From positions 1 to 32,995 of the forward strand of contig UQOT01000013.1 of NCBI GenBank assembly GCA_900542675.1: 32,995 bases of DNA, given 5' to 3'. The translations under genes were made by a program, and so were the position numbers. The notes under the pieces are model-generated. The model did not search any database. It worked only from the letters and a program-made list of their open reading frames with translations, and had not been told where the DNA came from. This DNA comes from an uncultured Eubacteriales bacterium. Lineage in GTDB: Bacteria; Bacillota; Clostridia; Monoglobales; Monoglobaceae. Shown one piece after another: positions 17,669 through 24,687 of this stretch. Position 1 is the stretch's first letter, and each line of letters opens with the position of its first letter.

Positions 17669-18007
17669 CTACAAATCTCTTAAAAGCTGCTCTATATGCG
17701 CGCCGTACTCTATGCTGTCGTCTAACTCGAAAGTAAATTCGGGCGTATTTCTTAAATTGAGTCTGCGGCTCACCTCGCGGCGTATAAAACCTCCCGCGCT
17801 TTTAAGTGCCGCAAAAGCATCCTTTTTCGTCTTTTCGTCTCCCATAACGCTGATTTTCGCCTTGGCAAACTTTAAATCCTTAGTTACCCTGACGCTGACC
17901 ACCGATACCATACTCGGCAGGCGCGGGTCTTTAAGTTCACGTATTATTGCCGCAAGCTCGCGCTTTACCTCCTCGGAGACTCTGTCCGTTCTGCTGTAAT
18001 TTGCCAT
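17669..18007 (-). CDS. rbfA: 30S ribosome-binding factor RbfA
   Basis: Assists late maturation of the 16S rRNA 5' end and 30S assembly. The 112-residue single KH-type protein has the family pattern RVSEEVKRELAAIIRELKDPR, split here by its usual VSVVSV-VTKDLKFAKA strand, and ends with the conserved TPEFTFELDDSIEYGAHIE. RBS AAAGGAG is 6 nt before ATG. It lies 33 nt downstream of infB and 19 nt ahead of nrnA. Confidence 0.95.
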   Translation of the reverse strand: MANYSRTDRVSEEVKRELAAIIRELKDPRLPSMVSVVSVRVTKDLKFAKAKISVMGDEKTKKDAFAALKSAGGFIRREVSRRLNLRNTPEFTFELDDSIEYGAHIEQLLRDL

Positions 18008-18040
18008 AATCTTCTCCTTTAATCCCGGCTGAGCCCGGAA

Positions 18041-20305
18041 TTATTCGGGTTCAACCTGAGCCATAATATACGCTTCGATAACATCGCCGTCTTTTATATC
18101 GTTATACTTATCAATGCTGAGACCGCACTCGTAACCCGAGTTAACCTCCTTAACATCGTCCTTAAACCTCTTGAGCGACGCGAGCTCGCCCTCGTGAATA
18201 ACAATTCCGTCGCGGACAACGCGGACAAGGCTGTCGCGTCTTATCTTACCGTCTGTTACGTACGCGCCGCCGATTGTGCCGATGCCCGATACCTTAAACG
18301 TGGTTCTAATCTCAACGTGACCCGTAACCTCCTCGCGGAAGGTCGGCTCAAGCATACCCTTCATTGCCTTTTCTATATCCTCAATCGCGTCGTAGATTAC
18401 CCTGTACATACGCAAATCAACGTCTGCTGCTTCCGCAGCGTCACTCGCGCCGTGAGTCGGGCGCACGTTAAATCCGACAATAATAGCATTCGACGCACTC
18501 GCCAGCATAACGTCAGACTCGTTTATTGCGCCGACCGCACCGTGGATTACGTTAACTCTGACCTCATCGTTGGAAATACGCTCAAGCGACTGTCTGACCG
18601 CCTCAGCGCTGCCCTGAACATCGGCTTTAACTATGATATTGAGGTCCTTCATTTTGCCCGCCTCAATCCGTTCAAACAGGTTGTCAAGCGATACCTTGGT
18701 CGCGGACTTCTGCTTCTCCTGCTTCTCTTTGAACTTTCTGTTCTCAACAACGGCACGTGCGCGGCGTTCATCGTCTACAACATAGAACTCATCGCCGCCT
18801 TCGGGCACCTCGGAAAGTCCCAAAATCTCAACCGGTATAGACGGACCCGCCTTTTTGACCGACTTGCCCTTATCGTTGTTCATCGCGCGGACTCTGCCGA
18901 CAGCCGTACCTGCGACAACAATATCGCCGACGTGCAGCGTTCCGTTCTGGACGAGAACGGTTGCCACGCTTCCGCGTCCCTTGTCAAGCTGAGACTCGAT
19001 AACCGTACCCTTTGCCTTTCTGTCGGGGTTTGCTTTAAGCTCCTTCATCTCTGCAACGAGAAGCACCATTTCCAAAAGCTCTTTAATATTCTGATTTTTC
19101 TTTGCCGAAACCTCGACGCAGATTGTGTCTCCGCCCCATTCCTCGGGCACAAGACCGTATTCCATAAGCTCCTGCTTAACCCTATCCGGGCTTGCTCCTT
19201 CTTTATCTATCTTGTTTATCGCGACGATAATCGATACCTCCGCCGCCTTTGCGTGGTTTATCGCCTCGATTGTCTGCGGCATAATACCGTCATCGGCTGC
19301 GACAACAAGTATCGCGATATCCGTAACGAGCGCACCCCTTGCACGCATTGCCGTAAACGCTTCGTGTCCCGGCGTGTCTAAAAAGGTAATCTTCTTGTCG
19401 CCCACGCGAACGCGGTGAGCGCCTATATGCTGCGTAATACCGCCGAACTCGCCCTCCGTAACGTTGGTATGACGTATCGCGTCAAGCAGAGAGGTCTTAC
19501 CGTGGTCAACGTGACCCATAACAACGACAACGGGTGAACGCGGCTTGAGCTGCTCCGGCGTATCCTCGAAGTCATCAAATAGTTTCTCCTCTTCTGTGAG
19601 AATTATTTCTTTTTCATACGTTCCGCCGAACTCTTCAATTATAAGCGATGCGGTATCAAAGTCGAGCGTCTCGTTAACCGTCGCCATAATACCGAGCAGC
19701 ATAAGCTTTTTGATAACCTCGGCGGGCGATTTCTTCATACGTGACGCAAGCTCGCCGACCGAAATCTCGCTCGGGATTAAAACGTGCAGCGGCTCCGCCT
19801 TTTTACGTTCTTTTTTCTCAGGCTGCTTCTTCGCCTGCTCGTTTTTGTTCTTCTTTCCGCCGCGCGCAGGCTTGCTCTTCTGCTGACGCTGCTGCTGTTT
19901 CTTCTTTCCGCCTATCTTCTGAGTCTTTTCGCCTGAGTTTCGTCTGTCGTCGCCCAAAAGGTCCTCGATTTTTTCATCGTAAATCCTGTCGACGTCAACA
20001 TTGCTGACTCTTGTGTCAACCGTACGCGTCTTTCTGCCGACCTCAATTTCGGTCATAGGCTCGTAGCTCTCCTCGGGCGTACTGTCCGCCGCCTCAGGCT
20101 GCTTTTCGGTCTTGCTCTCAAACATCGAAAAGTCCTTAGCCTGATTTTTCTGAGTATAATACTCAAAAATTACGTCAAGCTCAAGCTCGGACAGAGCGCT
20201 CATATGGTTTTTGCTCGAAACCCCGTAATTATGCAGAACACCTACAATGTTCTTGCTCGGAAATCCGAAAATTTTTGACAGCTCATATGCTCGTATTTTT
20301 TCCAT
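18041..20305 (-). CDS. infB: Translation initiation factor IF-2
   Basis: GTPase that delivers fMet-tRNA to the 30S subunit. The N-terminus has a helical IF2_N motif (RAYELSKIFGFPSKNIVGVL) and a Lys/Gln-rich low-complexity segment around 140-170, then a second IF2_N domain. The G domain shows G1 GHVDHGKT (264-271), G2 GGITQHIGA, G3 DTPGHEAF and G4 NKID. The C-terminal domains carry NIIVKADVQGSAEA and an RPTHGAS segment. At 754 residues it is a normal Firmicutes length. The ATG follows the ylxQ stop directly (TAA-ATG), indicating tight coupling. Confidence 0.98.
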   Translation of the reverse strand: MEKIRAYELSKIFGFPSKNIVGVLHNYGVSSKNHMSALSELELDVIFEYYTQKNQAKDFSMFESKTEKQPEAADSTPEESYEPMTEIEVGRKTRTVDTRVSNVDVDRIYDEKIEDLLGDDRRNSGEKTQKIGGKKKQQQRQQKSKPARGGKKNKNEQAKKQPEKKERKKAEPLHVLIPSEISVGELASRMKKSPAEVIKKLMLLGIMATVNETLDFDTASLIIEEFGGTYEKEIILTEEEKLFDDFEDTPEQLKPRSPVVVVMGHVDHGKTSLLDAIRHTNVTEGEFGGITQHIGAHRVRVGDKKITFLDTPGHEAFTAMRARGALVTDIAILVVAADDGIMPQTIEAINHAKAAEVSIIVAINKIDKEGASPDRVKQELMEYGLVPEEWGGDTICVEVSAKKNQNIKELLEMVLLVAEMKELKANPDRKAKGTVIESQLDKGRGSVATVLVQNGTLHVGDIVVAGTAVGRVRAMNNDKGKSVKKAGPSIPVEILGLSEVPEGGDEFYVVDDERRARAVVENRKFKEKQEKQKSATKVSLDNLFERIEAGKMKDLNIIVKADVQGSAEAVRQSLERISNDEVRVNVIHGAVGAINESDVMLASASNAIIVGFNVRPTHGASDAAEAADVDLRMYRVIYDAIEDIEKAMKGMLEPTFREEVTGHVEIRTTFKVSGIGTIGGAYVTDGKIRRDSLVRVVRDGIVIHEGELASLKRFKDDVKEVNSGYECGLSIDKYNDIKDGDVIEAYIMAQVEPE

Positions 20306-20629
20306 TTATTCATCAACCCTTTCTGCTGCTGTTTCACGGCTCAAAATCCCCTCGGCGAAGCCCCTGTCGCACACTGCCGCGACAACTGCCGCATCGCGTC
20401 CGAGTATCCCGCCGAACTCATACCTGTCTATGTCAAGAGTAATTTTCGGTAATTCTCTAAAATTACTCATATTCTCATACTTTTTTTGCGTATTCTTTGA
20501 AGCGTCGCAAGAGACAATAATCAGATAAGCCTTATCCTTTCGTATCTGCTCGGTTGCCCTGCCGTCACCGACAGCGAGCTTTCCCGCCTTCATCGCAAGA
20601 CCCAAAAATCCGCGCGTCTTATCGTTCAT
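20306..20629 (-). CDS. L7Ae-family RNA-binding protein (YlxQ-like)
   Basis: A 107-residue member of the L7Ae/L30e/S12e fold, which binds kink-turn RNA. Visible family features are LGLAMKAGKLAVGDGRATEQI at the N-terminus and the AYLIIVSCDASKNTQKK strand-helix unit. The gene overlaps ylxR by 11 nt upstream and abuts infB downstream, the conserved nusA-ylxR-ylxQ-infB order. Its exact substrate in this organism cannot be read from sequence. Confidence 0.9.
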   Translation of the reverse strand: MNDKTRGFLGLAMKAGKLAVGDGRATEQIRKDKAYLIIVSCDASKNTQKKYENMSNFRELPKITLDIDRYEFGGILGRDAAVVAAVCDRGFAEGILSRETAAERVDE

Positions 20630-20894
20630 TCGACTTATCCCCTTTAATGCTGCAGAGCCCTTCAGCGTCCGCGATAAACTTATCGTACATCCCGGGCTCG
20701 GCTTTGCGCCTTAAGACCCGTTCAAGCACACGCTTTTTGCGTATCTCACCAATGCACTCCGGGCAAAGATAAAACCCGCGGCTCTGAGCCTTGCCCGTTT
20801 TGTCAACGACCGCCTTATCTCCCGAGATAACCGCCCGAATAAGCTCTTTCTTCTCCGCTCTGCGTCTGCAAACCATACACATTCTTGTCGGCAT
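20619..20894 (-). CDS. YlxR family RNA-binding protein (DUF448, RnpM-like)
   Basis: A 91-residue protein with the family signature RMCMVCRRRAEKKELIR and a second Cys pair in GFYLCPECIGE, followed by a basic helix RKKRVLERVLRRK. In B. subtilis YlxR has been linked to RNase P and to control of many genes; that role is from the literature, not from this sequence. It begins 16 nt after nusA and overlaps ylxQ. Confidence 0.92.
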   Translation of the reverse strand: MPTRMCMVCRRRAEKKELIRAVISGDKAVVDKTGKAQSRGFYLCPECIGEIRKKRVLERVLRRKAEPGMYDKFIADAEGLCSIKGDKSNER

Positions 20895-20910
20895 TACCTA
20901 ACCTCCGAAC

Positions 20911-22107
20911 TTAAATCTTATCTTCTTCGGTAACGCCGCCGCTCATAATTCTGTCAACGTCGCGCTGCATCTCCTCAACCGTTATATCCTCGGAAATAGC
21001 AAAGAGGCTGCTGTCGGTATGCTGCGCCGCGTTTTCCTTGCCGCTTCCGGTATGGTTGGACTTCACAAGCGTTTCCACCTCACTGTCGGGAACCGATGAT
21101 AAATCAATCTTCCAGCCGGTAAGTCTTGCGGCAAGCCTTACGTTCTGCCCCTCTCTGCCTATAGCAAGCGAGAGCTGGCTTTCGGGCACCACAACCTTGC
21201 AGGTGTGCTCCTCCTCGTCCGCCTCAATCGACACAACGTCCGCCGGGCTGACCGCGTTTGAAATAAACTCCTCGGGCACGTCGCTGTACTGAATTATGTC
21301 TATCTTTTCTCCGCGCAGCTCGTTTATAACATTCTGCACGCGCATACCCTTTGCGCCGATACAGGTTCCGACAGGGTCAACGTTCGGCATCTTAGACGAA
21401 ACCGCAATCTTTGACCTTGAACCCGCTTCACGCGAAATTCCCTTAAAGTCGATAATCCCCTGTGCAATCTCGGGAACCTCAAGCTCAAACAGACTCTTGA
21501 CAAGTCCCGGGTGCGAACGCGACACAACAAGGTGAACTCCGTTTACCGAGTCCGCAACCTCTACAACGAATACCTTGTATCTCTCGCCGACCTTGTAGTT
21601 ATCGTGCTTAACCTGCTCGTTCGGCATCAGAACCGACTCTGTTCCGTCAATCTCCAAAATTACGTTTCTTCTGTCAATCTTTCTTACAACCGCGCTCGCT
21701 ATGCTGTTTTCAAGGTCTGTGTACTCGTCAACCATCTTCTCGCGCTCTGCCTCGCGCAGTCTCTGGAATACAACCTGTCTAGCCGTCTGCGCCGCTATTC
21801 TGCCGAATGACGACGGCGTAACCTCACGCTCCACAATATCGCCCACCTGATATTCAGGGTTAATCTTCTGCGCATCCTCGAGCAAAATCTCACTTTCACG
21901 GTTCTCAACTTCCTCAACAACCGTCTTTCTTGCGTAAATTTTAATTCCGCCGTCCTTGTCAAATTTTACATCTATATCGTGAACCGCGCCGTAATTTTTC
22001 TTATAAGCCGATATAAGCGCGCTTTCAAGCGCGTCAAGCACCACGTCCTTGCTTATACCCTTTTCTGCCTCAATCTCATCAAGCAAATTAAATAACTCTG
22101 CGCTCAT
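20911..22107 (-). CDS. nusA: Transcription termination/antitermination factor NusA
   Basis: Binds RNA polymerase and nascent RNA to modulate pausing and termination. The N-terminal domain (1-125) includes VTPSSFGRIAAQTARQVVFQ. An S1 domain spans about 135-200. Two KH domains carry TCIGAKGMRVQNVINELRGE (about 250-270) and LAIGREGQNVRLAARLTGWK (about 320-340). The tail of about 55 residues is acidic and lacks the C-terminal repeats of E. coli, typical of Firmicutes. It lies 30 nt behind rimP. Confidence 0.97.
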   Translation of the reverse strand: MSAELFNLLDEIEAEKGISKDVVLDALESALISAYKKNYGAVHDIDVKFDKDGGIKIYARKTVVEEVENRESEILLEDAQKINPEYQVGDIVEREVTPSSFGRIAAQTARQVVFQRLREAEREKMVDEYTDLENSIASAVVRKIDRRNVILEIDGTESVLMPNEQVKHDNYKVGERYKVFVVEVADSVNGVHLVVSRSHPGLVKSLFELEVPEIAQGIIDFKGISREAGSRSKIAVSSKMPNVDPVGTCIGAKGMRVQNVINELRGEKIDIIQYSDVPEEFISNAVSPADVVSIEADEEEHTCKVVVPESQLSLAIGREGQNVRLAARLTGWKIDLSSVPDSEVETLVKSNHTGSGKENAAQHTDSSLFAISEDITVEEMQRDVDRIMSGGVTEEDKI

Positions 22108-22137
22108 TTTTCCAAAAACTCCTTTATCTTTTATTCT

Positions 22138-22614
22138 TTAAAACTCAAAATGTACATTAATCCCGGTTATCTTGCTAAGCGGGATACTCTTGTTTTCTCC
22201 GCCCGATATAACAAGAACATTGTCGTTCTCATCAAGTCCCAAAAGCTCGCCGGTAATCGTCTTTTCGCCGTCTATGGGGGCGTACAGTCCTATGTCGACC
22301 GTCTCGCCCTTGGCGCTTTCAAAGTGCTCGCGCCGCCTGATTTTGCGCTCAATGCCCGGCGACGACACCTCGAGATAATAGTTCTCGCTAATTGGGTCAA
22401 CTTTGTCGAACAGCTCACTGAACGCGCGGGAGAATTCCTCGCACTCATCAATGCTTATGCCGCCGTCCTTGTCGATGTATATGCGCAGGAAACGCGACGC
22501 GCCCTCCTTCACATACTCAACATCATATACGAAAAAATTTTTTTCTTCGGCAACCGGCACGGCAATGTCATATACCGTCTTTTCAATCTTAGAAAAATTC
22601 ATACTTACCGCCAA
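22138..22614 (-). CDS. rimP: Ribosome maturation factor RimP
   Basis: Needed for 30S subunit maturation. The N-terminal domain reads VYDVEYVKEGASRFLRIYID followed by DGGISIDECEEFSRAFSE, and YYLEVSSPGIERKIRR is the family signature. The C-terminal SH3-like domain ends in GINVHFEF. Three starts are possible. ATG 22656 has no SD. TTG 22614 has GGGAGG at 7 nt spacing. ATG 22602 has only GGCGG nearby. I favour TTG 22614 (159 residues), with ATG 22602 as the alternative. First gene of the nusA-infB unit, behind a hairpin leader. Confidence 0.93.
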   Translation of the reverse strand: MAVSMNFSKIEKTVYDIAVPVAEEKNFFVYDVEYVKEGASRFLRIYIDKDGGISIDECEEFSRAFSELFDKVDPISENYYLEVSSPGIERKIRRREHFESAKGETVDIGLYAPIDGEKTITGELLGLDENDNVLVISGGENKSIPLSKITGINVHFEF

Positions 22615-22659
22615 ATATATTCCTCCCGCCTTTAAATATGCTGCACATATCAACAATAT

Positions 22660-22702
22660 GAAAGAGTGAGGTCTCCCTCACTCTTATGCCCCATATTCAT
22701 TA
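22660..22702 (-). promoter_or_regulatory. rimP-operon leader hairpin
   Basis: On the minus strand AAGAGTGAGG-GAGA-CCTCACTCTT forms a perfect 10-bp stem, extended by an outer AATATG/CATATT pairing. It lies between the operon promoter and the rimP SD. Similar AAGAGTGGG-type hairpins occur in front of rimP in many Firmicutes. No T-run of useful length follows, so it is more likely a leader element than a terminator. Confidence 0.6.
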
Positions 22703-22711
22703 TGCAAGTTA

Positions 22712-22740
22712 ATCTTATCACTTTAGGTGCAGTTTGTCAA
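22712..22740 (-). promoter_or_regulatory. Sigma-A promoter of the rimP-nusA-infB operon
   Basis: TTGACA (22735-22740), 17 nt, TAAGAT (22712-22717) on the minus strand. It gives a leader of about 90 nt that contains the rimP hairpin. Confidence 0.87.
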
Positions 22741-22779
22741 GGGTTTGAGGGAAATTTTTGATAAATAATGTGAATTTCG

Positions 22780-23250
22780 CTATTTATCCCCGCTGTCCTT
22801 GCTCTGCGAGAGCTTTCTAAGCTCCTCCTGGAACGTCTCGATATCCTTAAATTGCTTATAAACCGACGCAAACCTGACATAAGCCACCTCATCAATGTCA
22901 CGAAGCCTCTCCATAACCATTTCGCCGATTTTATCACTCGGTACCTCACGGCGCAGCGAGTTGTGCAGCGCGCCCTCAATCTCGTCAATCATACTGTCTA
23001 TCGTCTGGAGCGGAACCGGGCGGCTTGCGCAGGCGTTCAAAATTCCGCGCTCTAACTTCTCGCGGTCAAAGCTCTGCCTTGACTTGTCCTTCTTTACAAC
23101 AATAATCGGCACGCTCTCTATCTTTTCATATGTAGTGAAACGCTTACCGCAGTTTAAACACTCGCGTCTGCGTCTTATAGCGGTTCCGTCCTCAGCCGAG
23201 CGCGAATCCACTACCTTGCTTTCGGTATTTCCGCAATACATACAGCGCAT
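22780..23250 (-). CDS. nrdR: Transcriptional repressor NrdR
   Basis: Zinc-ribbon, ATP-cone repressor of ribonucleotide reductase genes. The start at 23250 is chosen because AGGAGG lies 9 nt upstream and the family begins at MRCMYCG; an in-frame ATG at 23313 lies within the promoter. The zinc ribbon uses MYCG and CLNCGKRFTTYE. The ATP-cone starts at VPIIVVKKDKSRQSFDREKL. The 156-residue length is standard. It is transcribed alone. No NrdR-box pair is evident next to it, and its target genes are not in this window. Confidence 0.96.
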   Translation of the reverse strand: MRCMYCGNTESKVVDSRSAEDGTAIRRRRECLNCGKRFTTYEKIESVPIIVVKKDKSRQSFDREKLERGILNACASRPVPLQTIDSMIDEIEGALHNSLRREVPSDKIGEMVMERLRDIDEVAYVRFASVYKQFKDIETFQEELRKLSQSKDSGDK

Positions 23251-23284
23251 ACAAAAAGTCCTCCTGTCGACATAATATATAAAT

Positions 23285-23313
23285 ATTTTATCACAAACCC
23301 CCGCCGCCGTCAA
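23285..23313 (-). promoter_or_regulatory. Sigma-A promoter of nrdR
   Basis: TTGACG (23308-23313), 17 nt, TAAAAT (23285-23290) on the minus strand, giving a short leader of about 30 nt before the ATG at 23250. Confidence 0.85.
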
Positions 23314-23334
23314 CTTTTAATTTTAGTGCCTTTT

Positions 23335-23400
23335 GCGCCCTCACGGGCGCGGGGCTTTTTTCCGCGGTTGCCACCGAGGGGTATTTTCTCAAACCCATTA
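23335..23400 (+). repeat. Dispersed intergenic repeat, second copy of the 13225-13291 type
   Basis: It starts with a GCGCCC-TCAC-GGGCGC hairpin, then GGGGCTTTTTT and GCGGTTGCCACCGAGGGGT. The copy on the minus strand at 13291-13225 matches it over most of this length with several substitutions. No coding potential is apparent. Confidence 0.6.
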
Positions 23401-23413
23401 ATGCATCTGCCAA

Positions 23414-23440
23414 CCGTAGGGGCGGATATTATCCGCCCGC
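23414..23440. repeat. 27-bp palindromic repeat, copy 1
   Basis: The core GGGCGGAT-ATT-ATCCGCCC is flanked by CCGTAG and GC. An identical 27-mer occurs in the opposite orientation at 32371-32397. Confidence 0.85.
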
Positions 23441-23442
23441 AA

Positions 23443-23763
23443 GGCACCCCAACGGGGAGCTGTCAGCCGGCAGGCTGACTGAGGGGGTTCAGAATGCGGC
23501 TATCCCATATTCTTTGGCACTTTAACATCAATATGCACTATCCCGTGTGTAGGGAACGTCGACCCCGGCGTTCTGTGCGAATTAACGTATTACGCCAAAA
23601 CATATGGGAATAGCGCAAATCATTACGTAGCACGGAGCGCCGAGTCGACGCTCCCTACGAATGGTTTGGTAAATATCTCAGGGATTAGCGACAAAAGATA
23701 TTCATTGCCGCATACTGAACCCCCTCAGTCACGCTCCGCGCGATAGCTCCCCGTCGGGGCGCC
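23443..23763. repeat. 321-bp element bounded by about 58-bp imperfect inverted repeats
   Basis: The left arm 23443-23500 and the reverse complement of the right arm 23707-23763 share about four fifths of positions, including CGGGGAGCT and TGACTGAGGGGGTTCAG. Within it, 23496-23518 pairs with 23594-23616, and 23549-23578 pairs with 23630-23658; these two inner pairs interleave rather than nest. No transposase is encoded. It looks like a MITE-like or composite intergenic repeat. Confidence 0.65.
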
Positions 23764-23808
23764 TTTCACTAAGCAAATATCGCGCAAAAATCTTTCCAAA
23801 ATTAACTC

Positions 23809-23837
23809 TTGCAATAGTGGATTTAATGTGTTATTAT
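23809..23837 (+). promoter_or_regulatory. Sigma-A promoter of leader RNA B
   Basis: TTGCAA (23809-23814), 17 nt, TATTAT (23832-23837). It resembles the leader A promoter: same -35 box, same spacing and a shared ATGTGT before the -10. Confidence 0.7.
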
Positions 23838-23843
23838 AGGAAT

Positions 23844-24022
23844 GCCAAATGAGTAATAATATATTTATAAAAGAAAATGATTTAAAATGTATTTTTATCC
23901 CTTGATAAAAATGCATGCTCTGTTTTAACATTTTAAATTGTTTTCTTTAATATATGTTAATCTCGTTTGGCGACGAAGAGCAGCATTTTTTGTGCGCTGC
24001 TCATTATGGGCGCGCACTTTTT
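23844..24022 (+). ncRNA. Structured leader RNA B (look-alike of leader RNA A)
   Basis: Predicted transcript of about 179 nt starting near 23844. Its first ten bases GCCAAATGAG pair with CTCGTTTGGC (23962-23971). Further in, ATTTAAAATG (23880-23889) pairs with CATTTTAAAT (23929-23938), and TGTATTTTTATC (23888-23899) pairs with GATAAAAATGCA (23904-23915). The RNA ends with GTGCGC-T-GCTCA-TTA-TGGGC-GCGCAC and five T (23992-24022), 5 nt before the SD AGGAGG of the next gene. GAGCAGC (23978-23984) can pair with GCTGCTC (23996-24002) and would block the terminator, so attenuation is plausible. Confidence 0.55.
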
Positions 24023-24041
24023 ATTTCAGGAGGTATTTTTT

Positions 24042-24359
24042 ATGAATGTTGAAAGAATTGCGAAAACTTTCGGTCGTGACTCAATATACGACATATTAAA
24101 CCGTGCGCTTGCGGAGCACTGGCGAAACGACAAAAGCTACAAAGATAAAAACAGCCGTCTTATTGAGCTTGAAAATACCTATCCCAAAATACATAATTTA
24201 ATTGAATTATATAAGCCTGCGCCGCTAACCTTGGAGGAAAGCCGCATAGCCGCAGAATACTTAGAAATTCTCTATGATATTCATTTAGAAGGGCAAAAAG
24301 TTGCGTATGCAAGAGGCTTTTGCGACGGCTGTAATCACAGCAATTCACGCAGTAAGTAA
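24042..24359 (+). CDS. Conserved-looking small protein of unknown function
   Basis: A 105-residue protein that I do not recognise with confidence; DUF6809-like proteins of Clostridia are a possible match by overall shape. The start at 24042 is set by AGGAGG (24028-24033) 8 nt upstream; an in-frame ATG at 23967 lies inside the leader RNA. The protein is mostly helical in appearance (MNVERIAKTFGRDSIYDILN at the start), has no signal peptide or membrane segment, and ends with YARGFCDGCNHSNSRSK. It follows leader RNA B, so its expression may depend on read-through of that terminator. The 49-residue gene at 24432 lies 72 nt downstream. Confidence 0.75.
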   Translation: MNVERIAKTFGRDSIYDILNRALAEHWRNDKSYKDKNSRLIELENTYPKIHNLIELYKPAPLTLEESRIAAEYLEILYDIHLEGQKVAYARGFCDGCNHSNSRSK

Positions 24360-24431
24360 ATATAACGATACATAAATAATCCCGAAATTGCCGACACTAA
24401 AATAAATTTGTAATATAAGGAGTTTTGTGTA

Positions 24432-24581
24432 ATGGCAAAAAAGGGAATGCGCAGATACCGTCCGGGCGATATTCACGGCGGACGAAAACCAAAAGAACAC
24501 CACGAAAAAAGTCAAGCCGAGCTTGTCCCCGAAATTCAAGGCAAAGCCAAAAGCGGAAAAGAAAAAGCCGGTCCGATGTAA
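24432..24581 (+). CDS. Small basic protein of unknown function (49 residues)
   Basis: ATG at 24432 follows AAGGAG at good spacing. The product starts MAKKGMRRYRPGDIHGGRKP and ends VPEIQGKAKSGKEKAGPM. It is Lys/Arg-rich, without membrane segments or cysteines. Small proteins of this MAKKGMRR...EIQGKAK type appear to be widespread in Clostridia, which is from memory and not checked. It probably shares a transcript with the 105-residue gene upstream. Confidence 0.7.
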   Translation: MAKKGMRRYRPGDIHGGRKPKEHHEKSQAELVPEIQGKAKSGKEKAGPM

Positions 24582-24595
24582 TGTCAAATAAAGAC

Positions 24596-24677
24596 GCCCG
24601 CGCCCGCTTAGGGCGCAAAGCGATACGCAAATGCGGGCGCGGGCTTCCTGCGGAACGACACGCAGGTCGTTCCCTAC
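24596..24677. repeat. Palindromic repeat cluster downstream of the small genes
   Basis: GCCCGCGCCCGC (24596-24607) pairs perfectly with GCGGGCGCGGGC (24633-24644). Immediately after, GGAACGAC (24652-24659) pairs with GTCGTTCC (24666-24673), followed by CTAC. The GTCGTTCCCTAC motif relates to the arms at 23549-23578 and 23630-23658. The first hairpin may also end transcription of the small genes. Confidence 0.7.
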
Positions 24678-24687
24678 AACCTACTCC

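Noticed and set aside
18194..19381. 395-codon open frame on the plus strand, antisense to infB
   Set aside because: It lies fully inside infB, which has all IF-2 motifs. The antisense product is Arg/Val/Asp-rich with no recognisable domain.
23251..23313. N-terminal extension of nrdR from an upstream ATG
   Set aside because: It would place the start in the -35 region of the nrdR promoter. The internal ATG at 23250 has an AGGAGG and matches the family N-terminus.
13749..24022. Leaders A and B as 6S RNA paralogues
   Set aside because: Length and end pairing would fit, but the stems are AT-rich, a separate terminator follows the closing stem, and both lie directly before an SD. Kept only as a weak alternative.
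13749..24359. Type III toxin-antitoxin (RNA repeats, terminator, toxin) reading of the two leader-ORF units
   Set aside because: The leaders lack tandem repeats, and neither downstream protein resembles a ToxN/CptN/TenpN endoribonuclease.
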